DNA from: Agaribacillus aureus
GTDB taxonomy: Bacteria; Bacteroidota; Bacteroidia; Cytophagales; Cyclobacteriaceae
Assembly (NCBI GenBank): GCA_030442055.1
Contig: JAUJEB010000008.1
Span: forward strand, 124,001-188,000
Length of the DNA stretch: 64,000 bases
Direction of reading: 5' to 3'
Numbering within the stretch: position 1 is the first letter of the stretch; the number at the start of each line of letters is the position of its first letter. Of this stretch, positions 26,467 through 34,353 are shown piece by piece. Both the position numbers and the translations under genes were made by a program. The notes below the pieces were generated by a model, which was not told the DNA's origin, ran no database searches, and worked only from the letters and a program-made list of their open reading frames with translations.

Positions 26467-27522
26467 TTATTTTATAGTGACAACTTTGTTTTTAATCTCG
26501 AAACTAAATTCCCAGGAGAAACTAACCGCCTCCAAAACCTCTTTGAGGGTTTGATTTTCAAATTTCCCGGTAAATTTGCCTTCCATTGTTTTTTTCTGAT
26601 CCCCGACCATAAATTTCACGCCATACCACCGTTCCAACAGGGTCACCACTTCTTCAAATGATGCTTTTTGGAAGTGAATAATGCCTTCCTTCCAGCCAAA
26701 TATTTCCGCGGATTCCAACCGGGTCTTTTTAAATTCCTGCCGGTCAAAGCGTAGCGTGGCCATTTCGTAAGGCAATAATATATAGCTGAAAGCAGGATCC
26801 TTGCCTGACGTTTTTTCGTTTACTTTAACTCTTCCTTCGGCGACTGCTATTTTTACCTCATTTTCCCCCGGGTAGGCGCTCACGTTGAATTCTGTTCCCA
26901 GAACTGTGGTTTCTACATCACCCGACACCACTGTGAATGGACGTCGATTATCTTCCGCTACCTCAAAATAAGCCTCTCCTTTCAGGTAGACGACTCTTTG
27001 GGAATCACTGAATTTTTCAGGGAAATAAATGGACGTTTCGGCGTTTAGTCTGACCGACGAGCCGTCGCTTAACTTTAAAGTTGACTTGATCCCTTTAGGG
27101 TTGGTCTTTGTAATGTAATTAGCTTGCTGAACTGAGTCCTTTACGGTCAGCTTGTTTTGCATATATTGCCAAAGCAGTGCCCCCGATATGATCAATACAA
27201 GGGCCGCAGCAGCGACTAATTTTTTAGTAAAAGAGGACTTTAACTGGTTCCTGATTTGATACAACAGCAATGGCTTTTCGGGTTGATCCTTTAATATGTT
27301 CTCAAATATTTCAGCGTATTCTTCATCCAGCAGCTCCCCGGTATGTGTATACTTGAAGGAGAGGATGATTTGCTTCGCGTGAAGTAAAGTTTCCGTTTTT
27401 TCCGGGTGACTGGCCAACCATTTATCCCAAAACTTATTGGATTGCTGATCCGGAGCTTTGACCCACCTTACGAAGAAGTCGTCTTTTAAAAAGTCGTCTA
27501 CGGAATAATTTTTGTATTTCAT
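26467..27522 (-). CDS. FecR family anti-sigma factor, locus 2
   Basis: This is a 351-residue inner-membrane signal transducer with the same length as the locus 1 homologue. It has a cytoplasmic region, one transmembrane helix near 102-121 (VAAAALVLIISGALLWQYM), a FecR domain (LSDGSSVRLNAETSIYFP, then GEAYFEVAEDNRRPFTVV) and a DUF4974-type C-terminus (FENQTLKEVLEAVSFSWEFS). The ATG at 27522 was chosen over an in-frame start 87 bp upstream because it fits the family N-terminus and sits behind a purine-rich GTGAAAG. It precedes susC. Confidence 0.92.
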   Translation of the reverse strand: MKYKNYSVDDFLKDDFFVRWVKAPDQQSNKFWDKWLASHPEKTETLLHAKQIILSFKYTHTGELLDEEYAEIFENILKDQPEKPLLLYQIRNQLKSSFTKKLVAAAALVLIISGALLWQYMQNKLTVKDSVQQANYITKTNPKGIKSTLKLSDGSSVRLNAETSIYFPEKFSDSQRVVYLKGEAYFEVAEDNRRPFTVVSGDVETTVLGTEFNVSAYPGENEVKIAVAEGRVKVNEKTSGKDPAFSYILLPYEMATLRFDRQEFKKTRLESAEIFGWKEGIIHFQKASFEEVVTLLERWYGVKFMVGDQKKTMEGKFTGKFENQTLKEVLEAVSFSWEFSFEIKNKVVTIK

Positions 27523-27796
27523 TCTTTCACCTTTAATTTGTTGCTTGAGTAGTTGTTTCCCATGTAATAAAATGGCCCCTTTGTATATAAAGAGGCCTGA
27601 AAAATTCAAGGTGTCCCATTTTTTATGTTTTTATTCAAAATTTTTTTTTACGGGAGCTGCAGGTGATTAAATAGCAGGGCGCGCCGGAAGAGGTATGCTT
27701 CTTTTAGGAATGGCCATCCACTATAAAAATCATCCGTGAACTTTCACAATTTATAGTCTGTGCGTTGTGCTACCAGGGGATCGGCTTGATTACTGC

Positions 27797-28519
27797 CTAG
27801 GAAAACAAGTGGAAAAGTAGGGAAACCAGTAATATTGTCAGGATCAAAGATATTGAGCGGGTTTTTTTACTGACATTTTCCCTGATCTCATGTAAGGCCC
27901 TGTAAATAAGCTTTCTGGCTGAACTTTTATTTTTCATTTCCATTACGTAGGCTATTTCCTGATGGGTTAAGCCGTCGTAATAATAGTGAAGAATGGCCTG
28001 CTTTTGTTTTTTTGAAAGTTTTCCAAGTGCGGACTTTATCTGCTTTATTCTTTCTCTGAGATACTCTTCACTGATCAATCGTGATTCCTCCGAAATGCTG
28101 ATGTCGAATCCCTGTGAATTGACAATGGAAAGGTCGATGTATTGCCTCTTCTCCTTTTTGATTCTTTCCATGACCTGTCTGTACATGGCCTTGTATAAAT
28201 AAGATTTTATGGATAATACATCAGAGGTAAGGTTTCTTCTGTTTTTTTTGAGAGAGATAAAAACATCTTGTATGCAGTCCTTCAGGATTTCTCTTTCTTT
28301 TATATACTGAAGACCGAATTTGAAGAGCAGATTGGCGTATTTCATGTATATATAACCAAAAGCTTCATCATCTCCGCTTCTGAACATTTTCCACACCTCT
28401 TTGTCTCCTTTCAAATCCAGAGAATTGCGTTTATCGGGGTTCCATAGCGAATTGTGTGGGAAACACAGGTCTGAGTCGTATCGAAAGGCAAGCGGTTCTT
28501 TTTTACTTTGCTCAGACAT
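27797..28519 (-). CDS. ECF sigma factor with hydrophobic C-terminal tail, locus 2
   Basis: This 240-residue ECF sigma factor has region 2 around 45-110 (FGYIYMKYANLLFKFGLQY, ILKDCIQDVFISL) and region 4 around 160-215 (LSKKQKQAILHYYYDGLTHQ, with a helix-turn-helix around EIAYVMEMKNKSSARKLIY). The N-terminus carries about 40 extra residues compared with the locus 1 sigma. The C-terminus ends in a 17-19 residue hydrophobic stretch (SISLILTILLVSLLFHLF) that could form a transmembrane helix. It is divergent from an AraC regulator 249 bp away and is presumably controlled by the adjacent FecR. Confidence 0.92.
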   Translation of the reverse strand: MSEQSKKEPLAFRYDSDLCFPHNSLWNPDKRNSLDLKGDKEVWKMFRSGDDEAFGYIYMKYANLLFKFGLQYIKEREILKDCIQDVFISLKKNRRNLTSDVLSIKSYLYKAMYRQVMERIKKEKRQYIDLSIVNSQGFDISISEESRLISEEYLRERIKQIKSALGKLSKKQKQAILHYYYDGLTHQEIAYVMEMKNKSSARKLIYRALHEIRENVSKKTRSISLILTILLVSLLFHLFS

Positions 28520-28767
28520 TTGTAGTTGGATTAATTAATGGACATTAAAGTTAAAAATTATTTCAATAATTACAATCAAAGGCCACATTAATGAAAAATT
28601 TGCATTTGGCACGTGTGCCGGTCCGTATATCTAATTGAGTTGGTAACCTTGTCATTTAAAGATACGGCGATTGGCTGCTACGAAAATTCTGTATAGTTCA
28701 GGCCGATGTAAAACCTGTATGCAGGGGGAGCGTTAAATGAGATAACACATAAAGGACATTTATAAGC

Positions 28768-29703
28768 GTGACCATGATATTGAAGGAATTCCCAGATATA
28801 AGCTGGTTGAAGAAGCAAATTGCCAGTGGATTCCAGGATCAAAAAAGCTGGGATAACCGGCCTTTACCGGACTCAGGATGGCCTTCGGTAATTCTAAACG
28901 TTAAAACTAGGGAAGCTGAGCGGGTTAATATCAAAGGCCCCTTGTCCATTTTTATGAATGTGAAAGGTTGGAGTGCGGTAGGCGTAAATAAAAAAAATAT
29001 CAAAATCAATGAAAATGCTTATGTTCTAACCAACCCGGGACAACATTATAACCTGCTTATCGATGAACCCACAGCTACGGAGACGCTTAATATACATTTT
29101 GGGGAAAAATTTTACGAAGAAGCCCTGTATGTGTTAAAAAATGACGATAATTCCCTGCTGAACAATCCCTTTGGGCAACACCTGACGCTTGAGCTTCCAA
29201 TCAAATCTTTTTTCAGGGATCACACCTTCAACCAGCTGATCAATATGGTTCTATCCACGGAGTCTTCAGGGTCATTAATCAATGACGCGGCGCTTTTTGC
29301 TTTGTTCCAACACGTCTTTGAGGAGTATCAGGAAGATAATAGAAAGGGGGAAAGCCTGGAATCCCTTAAAAGGTGTACAAGAGAAGAGATCATGAAAAGG
29401 CTACTGATCGCGAGAGACTACATTCACGTGTATTATCCGTTGCCTATTTCTCTGCAGGAATTGTCGGCCGTAAGCTGTCTGTCCAGGTTTCACTTCTTAA
29501 GGTTGTTCAAGCAGGCATTTGGTATTTCTCCATATCAGTACATCAAAAAAATCAGGATTCGGCAAGCGCTTTATTTAATAAGCAAAAATCAACATACCCT
29601 TGAGGATATTGCAGCGGCGGTGGGATTGAAAAACGGAAGTTCTCTGAGCCGGATGATTCATCAATCCCAGGGTGTTTATCCTAGCGGGTTATTTACGGAT
29701 TAA
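28768..29703 (+). CDS. AraC family transcriptional regulator
   Basis: This 311-residue protein has a C-terminal two-HTH AraC/XylS domain (about 205-305). The first HTH is near ISLQELSAVSCLSRFHFLRL and the second near TLEDIAAAVGLKNGSSLSRM, joined by the conserved FGISPYQYIKKIRIRQA linker. The N-terminal half is a cupin-like effector domain (NAYVLTNPGQHYNLLIDEP), whose ligand is unknown. It is divergent from the locus 2 sigma gene and upstream of a membrane protein 83 bp away, which is a candidate target. It could also act on locus 2. Confidence 0.9.
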   Translation: MTMILKEFPDISWLKKQIASGFQDQKSWDNRPLPDSGWPSVILNVKTREAERVNIKGPLSIFMNVKGWSAVGVNKKNIKINENAYVLTNPGQHYNLLIDEPTATETLNIHFGEKFYEEALYVLKNDDNSLLNNPFGQHLTLELPIKSFFRDHTFNQLINMVLSTESSGSLINDAALFALFQHVFEEYQEDNRKGESLESLKRCTREEIMKRLLIARDYIHVYYPLPISLQELSAVSCLSRFHFLRLFKQAFGISPYQYIKKIRIRQALYLISKNQHTLEDIAAAVGLKNGSSLSRMIHQSQGVYPSGLFTD

Positions 29704-29786
29704 CGCTCTGATCAAAAGTTAGCAATTTTGGTCATGTTGGCTTGCCTTGGGATTGATTAAATTTGGGGACATTTAATCATAGAATT

Positions 29787-30524
29787 ATGGACTATTTGAT
29801 GTTATTCTCCCTGTTGTTTATTGTACTTAGCCTGGCTTGCCTATACTTAATATATGTCGGATTAAATCGCGGATTGAAAAGTTTCGGTGAAAATGCCGGG
29901 AAAAGAATCAAAAGCCGGTTTATCCTGGCAATCGTTATTTGGTTGATAGTGTTATCCGGACTTTCCTTATCGGGGTTTTTAAATGACTTTTCCAACTTTC
30001 CCCCTCGCATGCTGATTGTGCTGGTAGTTCCCCTGCCCATTATCATTTTTCTGTCGTTTTCAAAGACACTTGCATCAATTTTGGCTGATGTCCCTCCCCA
30101 ATGGTTGTTTTATATACAATCCTTCAGAATTGTGGTGGAGGTATTGCTGTGGGGGTTATTTTTAGACAATTTGCTCCCGGTACAAATGACCTTCGAAGGC
30201 AGGAATTGGGATGTATTGGTGGGGATTACGGCGCCTGTTTTTGCCTACCTGTGTTTCTCAGGCCATAAATACCGACGGCGGCTGGCAATTGTGTGGAATG
30301 TGTTTGGACTGCTGTTACTGTTAAATATTTTGGTTATTGCGATTCTATCCATGCCCAGCCCCATAAGGGTTTTTATGAACGAACCTGCCAATGTCATTGT
30401 TGCCCGCTTCCCTTTTGTATTATTGCCCGGTATATTAGTACCGATCGCTTACACCATGCATATTTTTAGTTTAAGGCAACTTCTTGTCTATAAAGATCAA
30501 AAACTTTTTGCAAAGGCTAGCTAA
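29787..30524 (+). CDS. Multi-pass membrane protein of unknown function
   Basis: About 245 residues from the ATG at 29787; a TTG 24 bp upstream in the same frame is less likely. About seven hydrophobic segments span the protein, beginning MLFSLLFIVLSLACLYLIYV and ending FVLLPGILVPIAYTMHI, with short loops rich in basic residues. No transporter motif was recognised. It follows the AraC gene in the same direction and may be its regulatory target. Possibly a small-molecule exporter or membrane sensor, but nothing in the sequence decides. Confidence 0.75.
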   Translation: MDYLMLFSLLFIVLSLACLYLIYVGLNRGLKSFGENAGKRIKSRFILAIVIWLIVLSGLSLSGFLNDFSNFPPRMLIVLVVPLPIIIFLSFSKTLASILADVPPQWLFYIQSFRIVVEVLLWGLFLDNLLPVQMTFEGRNWDVLVGITAPVFAYLCFSGHKYRRRLAIVWNVFGLLLLLNILVIAILSMPSPIRVFMNEPANVIVARFPFVLLPGILVPIAYTMHIFSLRQLLVYKDQKLFAKAS

Positions 30525-30597
30525 CACATTTATTACCGTCCAGGCGTGGGCCTGTTAAATGGAATTGGCGATGAAAAGCAAAAAAATGTAAATTCTC

Positions 30598-30631
30598 CTT
30601 GACTCTAACGTTACGTAATAGCTTAACTTTG
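30598..30631 (+). promoter_or_regulatory. MerR-type promoter and operator upstream of the TipAS regulator
   Basis: CTTGACTCTAACGTTACG begins at 30598, with palindromic TAACGTTA inside, followed by TAACTTTG at 30624-30631, a match to the Bacteroidota -7 box TAnnTTTG. The dyad within the promoter spacer is where MerR-family activators bind, and the layout resembles autoregulated MerR operators. The ATG at 30656 is 24 bp downstream. Confidence 0.5.
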
Positions 30632-30655
30632 CCTTAGTTATCGATAATAATAGTT

Positions 30656-31420
30656 ATGAAAGTATATTCTGTCAGGGAATTATCAAAGCTGGCAAAGATA
30701 AGTGTGAGAACATTGCATCACTACGATGATATTGGGTTGTTGAAGCCGGCCAAAAGATCGGAAAAAGGTTATCGCCTTTACCATCAGGAACAGCTGTTGC
30801 TGTTGCAACAAATTCTCTTTTACAGGGAGATGGCAATCCCTCTGAAAGAAATTGCACAGATTATCAATGATCCGGACTTTGATGTCTTAAAGGCGCTTGA
30901 ATTTCATAAGGGAGAGATTGCCCGGCAAATTCAACGATGGGAACAACTTCTCGTGACTATTGACAAAACGATGTTGGAACTAAAAAACAATAAGGCAATG
31001 ATTAATGACGAAGCGTTATATCGAGGATTTAAACCCGAAGAGGCAAAGCAAGTAAGGCAGGAGGCAATAGACAAGTGGGGAGAGGAAGAAATGGAAAATG
31101 CCGAACAGCGAATTCGGGAAAAGGGTAATACGGGCTGGAAGAACCATCAGGAAAATGATGAAGAAATCAATCAACTGCTGGCCAGTATGGTAGGGTTCAA
31201 ACCAGATGATGTTCGGGTTCAGAAGGTTATTTTGCGCCATTTCAAACAGATGAATTTATATTACGAGGTTAGCAAAGAAAGGTACCGGGGACTGGGAAAG
31301 CTTTATGTCGAGGACGAAAGGTTTACGCAGTATTATGAGAAATACAAAGAGGGCCTGGCCAGGTTTATCCAGCAGGCTATTGAAGTTTTTTGTGATAACG
31401 ACCTGAAGGTGATTACGTAA
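30656..31420 (+). CDS. MerR family regulator with TipAS ligand-binding domain
   Basis: This 254-residue activator has an N-terminal winged-helix MerR HTH (about 4-75: YSVRELSKLAKISVRTLHHYD, then GYRLYHQEQL), a dimerisation coiled coil and a C-terminal TipAS-type helical domain (about 130-250) that in characterised homologues traps antibiotics or other compounds. It has its own operator-like promoter. A YCII protein follows 9 bp downstream, likely in the same operon. The inducing compound is unknown. Confidence 0.93.
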   Translation: MKVYSVRELSKLAKISVRTLHHYDDIGLLKPAKRSEKGYRLYHQEQLLLLQQILFYREMAIPLKEIAQIINDPDFDVLKALEFHKGEIARQIQRWEQLLVTIDKTMLELKNNKAMINDEALYRGFKPEEAKQVRQEAIDKWGEEEMENAEQRIREKGNTGWKNHQENDEEINQLLASMVGFKPDDVRVQKVILRHFKQMNLYYEVSKERYRGLGKLYVEDERFTQYYEKYKEGLARFIQQAIEVFCDNDLKVIT

Positions 31421-31429
31421 TTTTAAAAA

Positions 31430-31759
31430 ATGAAACAATATTTGATATTAATGCAGGGTGGTGTGATCCATAGTGATCAAATGAGCCAGGACGAAAAACA
31501 TCAGCATTTTAAAGCTTGGGGAGCTTATTTATCACAGCTGGATGCTACGGGAAAACTCATCAGCGGATTTCCTCTTGCAAAGGGAGGTGAGGTGCTGAAC
31601 AAGTGGGGTGCAGAAAGTAAGGATGGCCTGGATATTAATGCCTACATGGTTTTGAAGGCGTCTGATTACGAGGAGGTGGAAAAACATTTGGTTTCCTGTC
31701 CATTTCTGGAAGGTGATGATGCCAGTTTTATAATTAAGGAAGTTAAGCCCGATCCGTAG
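31430..31759 (+). CDS. YCII-related protein
   Basis: This 109-residue protein has the small dimeric ferredoxin-like YCII/DGPF fold. Visible elements are MKQYLILMQGG, AWGAYLSQLDATGKLISGFPL, and the segment DINAYMVLKASDYEEVEKHL followed by the family's CPFLEGDD. Members are of unknown or weakly characterised enzymatic role. The gene begins 9 bp after the MerR-TipAS stop, so it is probably a target of that regulator. Confidence 0.85.
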   Translation: MKQYLILMQGGVIHSDQMSQDEKHQHFKAWGAYLSQLDATGKLISGFPLAKGGEVLNKWGAESKDGLDINAYMVLKASDYEEVEKHLVSCPFLEGDDASFIIKEVKPDP

Positions 31760-31881
31760 CCATGCTGGTGCAGGCAGTGCGGTTTAATTATTGAAATAAA
31801 ATAGGTATTTTTAGGGAGAAGGCAGTTTGTGCACTCATTCCCAGTGAAAACGAACAGCATATCTCTCTAAAAATCCGTAAA

Positions 31882-32787
31882 ATGAGTCATCATCACCATC
31901 ATGACCACTCTGACTTAAATCACCACCACGGGAGTAATGACAATATAAAAATTGCTTTTTTCCTGAATTCCCTTTTTACGGTTATTGAAATTGTTGGCGG
32001 CGTGTTAACCAATAGTGTGGCTATTTTGTCTGATGCGTTACATGACCTGGGAGATACACTGTCGTTGGGATTGGCGTGGTATTTTCAGAAAATATCAAGC
32101 AAGGGCCGCGATAAGATATTTTCCTATGGCTACAAGCGATTTTCCCTGTTGGGAGCTATTATTAATGCCATTATTCTTGTGGCTGGTAGCATTTTTATTT
32201 TATTTGAAACCATCCCCCGATTGATAGCGCCTGAGCCTAGTGATGCCAAAGGTATGATCATCCTTGCTGTGCTTGGCGTTTTGTTTAATGGGGCAGCTAT
32301 ACTAAGACTTCGGAGGGGATCTTCGATCAATGAAAAAGTAGTGAGGTTACATTTGATGGAAGATGTCTTAGGCTGGGTAGCAGTATTGATAGGCGCTGTG
32401 GTTATGTATTTTTTTGACGTCCCCGTTATTGATCCCATCTTGTCCTTGCTAATCAGTGCTTTTATTTTGTTTAATGTGACCAAAAGCCTTAAACAAACTT
32501 TCCAAATAATCCTCCAGGGTATTCCGGTTAACGCTGATGTAGAAGCTATAAAAAGCTATCTGTTGAATTTACCGGAAATTGATGATTACCACGATTTTCA
32601 TATTTGGTCTATGGATGGGGAGTACAATATATTAACGGTGCACCTCGTGCTTCATAAAAACTTATCGATGGGGGAGTTAAATGATTTAAAGGTCTCTATC
32701 AAAAATAATCTGGATAAAAAAGGTGTCGATCACGCCACTATTGAATTTGAAAACAATCAGGAAGAATGCGCATTGGTTGATTGTTAA
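31882..32787 (+). CDS. Cation diffusion facilitator (zinc/cadmium exporter)
   Basis: This 301-residue inner-membrane antiporter removes divalent cations such as Zn2+. It begins with a His-rich tail (HHHHHDHSDLNHHH) that can bind metal. It has six transmembrane helices with the transport-site residues HDLGD in helix 2 and HLMEDVLGW in helix 5, and a C-terminal cytoplasmic domain (DDYHDFHIWSMDGEYNILTV). It follows the YCII gene after 122 bp. The ZIP importer at 54 kb is the opposite type of zinc carrier. Confidence 0.92.
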   Translation: MSHHHHHDHSDLNHHHGSNDNIKIAFFLNSLFTVIEIVGGVLTNSVAILSDALHDLGDTLSLGLAWYFQKISSKGRDKIFSYGYKRFSLLGAIINAIILVAGSIFILFETIPRLIAPEPSDAKGMIILAVLGVLFNGAAILRLRRGSSINEKVVRLHLMEDVLGWVAVLIGAVVMYFFDVPVIDPILSLLISAFILFNVTKSLKQTFQIILQGIPVNADVEAIKSYLLNLPEIDDYHDFHIWSMDGEYNILTVHLVLHKNLSMGELNDLKVSIKNNLDKKGVDHATIEFENNQEECALVDC

Positions 32788-32818
32788 AAGATGGTATAAA
32801 CGCTAAATATTACGAGTT

Positions 32819-33457
32819 ATGGATAATTCTAATCGCCGAAGATTCCTCCAAAATTCGGCTTTACTAACTACAGGATTAGTCGGTTTGCCCTTGATTAGTA
32901 GTGCAAATCAGGATTTGTCTTTGTCCGAAAAGGAAAATATAAATGTTTTTGGCCCCAGGCAGGGGTATACCTCTCAACTTAGCATTTTAGTATCTATGAT
33001 GGATTGGATGAGGAGGATGGTAGTATACTCCGTTAAGCATTTAAGCCGGCGGGAGCTGGATTATCTCCATGATGATAATGCTAACACTATTGGCGCCATG
33101 CTAATGCACCTGGCGGCAACGGAAACTTATTATCAGCTTAATACATTTGATGCCATGGAATGGGGTTCCTGGGACGATCAGATTGCCGGAAAATGGGATA
33201 CGGCCATGAACTTAGGCGATGGCGCCAGGGATGCCATCAAGGGTCATGATATAAAATATTACCTGGATGTTTTAAAAGAAACAAGGGAAAAAACATTATC
33301 GGGATTCCGCGACCGGGATGATGATTGGCTGATGACAGTCGACAAAAAATTCCCCTGGGGTCCAACCAACAATTACTGCAAGTGGTTTCATGTCTGCGAA
33401 CATGAATCAAATCACAACGGACAAATCAAATGGCTAAAAAGCAGAGTCCCTGCCTGA
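32819..33457 (+). CDS. DinB-like protein with Tat signal
   Basis: This 212-residue protein starts with a twin-arginine type sequence (NRRRFLQNSALLTTGLVGL), so it is probably exported folded through Tat. The domain is a four-helix DinB/DUF664 bundle in which the candidate metal ligands are visible: MLMHLAATETYYQLN and the late HVCEHESNHNGQ. The family includes thiol-dependent metalloenzymes, but this member is not assignable. It lies 31 bp after the zinc exporter and convergent to the next gene. A second DinB-like gene, without signal, is at 59.8 kb. Confidence 0.82.
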   Translation: MDNSNRRRFLQNSALLTTGLVGLPLISSANQDLSLSEKENINVFGPRQGYTSQLSILVSMMDWMRRMVVYSVKHLSRRELDYLHDDNANTIGAMLMHLAATETYYQLNTFDAMEWGSWDDQIAGKWDTAMNLGDGARDAIKGHDIKYYLDVLKETREKTLSGFRDRDDDWLMTVDKKFPWGPTNNYCKWFHVCEHESNHNGQIKWLKSRVPA

Positions 33458-33495
33458 GTCTGTATCACCCGGCAATGTTATGCAGATCTTTGAGG

Positions 33496-34155
33496 CTATC
33501 CCATAAACAAATGGGAGATTTTTAAGCTTTCCGTAAAAAATTGCTGGAGTTCTGGCACTTTCACGCGTCCGTGGTTCTTGAAAATGATCATTTCATCATT
33601 TTGACCTTCTACGGAGAATTGTGGATTGTCGGTAAAAAACATAAGTTTTTCCCGGTTAAAGAGTTTTCTGATAGCTTCTTCCTCCGTCCCTTTCAATAAA
33701 TATTGCTTGGAAAATTCAGGATACATGTCGAAATCAATGTCTTTCACCCCAAAAAAATCACCGATCTTATGGAATATCGACTCAGGTGTTAAGCTGAAAG
33801 CCGGCAAATTCATTAAAGAAGATTTAACATGAACAATCGTGTGAAAATGGGTGGTACTATTTTTACCACTTCCTGTGCGATAACGATAATCGAATATTTT
33901 AAGCGCCAGGTCTTCCGTTTTTCCCGACATTAAATTGGAAATTTTTCGGCTTCTTTCTCCCCGGCTAAACGTTTTAAATTTTTCCATCGACGAAAGCAAA
34001 TCCGGATGATCTCCTTCCTGATAGGTGAGTTTTAACAATTCCGCTGCCTGGCGTAGTTCGGCCTTTCTCTTCTTTTCCATTTTTGAGCTGTAGACCAAAA
34101 AAATAATAGGGAGCGCTATGGTGACGGCAATTATTAAGGCAGATAATGGACTCAT
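33496..34155 (-). CDS. Membrane-anchored protein of unknown function
   Basis: This 219-residue protein has an N-terminal transmembrane helix (ALIIAVTIALPIIFLVYSS) followed by a soluble domain with alternating strands and a basic linker. KIFDYRYRTGSGKNSTTHFHTIVHVKS resembles the pattern of membrane-anchored hypothetical proteins that precede a DUF3137-like fold, but no firm family was recognised. The gene stands alone, convergent to the DinB-like gene with 38 bp between their ends and 198 bp downstream of the pyruvate kinase gene. Confidence 0.7.
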   Translation of the reverse strand: MSPLSALIIAVTIALPIIFLVYSSKMEKKRKAELRQAAELLKLTYQEGDHPDLLSSMEKFKTFSRGERSRKISNLMSGKTEDLALKIFDYRYRTGSGKNSTTHFHTIVHVKSSLMNLPAFSLTPESIFHKIGDFFGVKDIDFDMYPEFSKQYLLKGTEEEAIRKLFNREKLMFFTDNPQFSVEGQNDEMIIFKNHGRVKVPELQQFFTESLKISHLFMG

Positions 34156-34353
34156 CGGGATGTTAGTATTTCAGGTTATCATTTCTGACAATTTAGGAAT
34201 ATAATCCACAAAATCATAAACAGCGTATGCTTTTGCAACTTCCGCATGAATTTGTCCTGATCACACTATTTTGTCCGTATGTTTTCAATAAGGCAAGGCC
34301 GGTAGGACAATACATTGTTTGCCGGATTGCTTTCCGCTGTCTGTTAAGCAAAA

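Noticed and set aside
19056-28519. The locus 2 cluster as a polysaccharide utilisation locus
   Set aside because: No glycoside hydrolase, lyase or esterase is encoded in it, so only SusCD-type uptake is supported.
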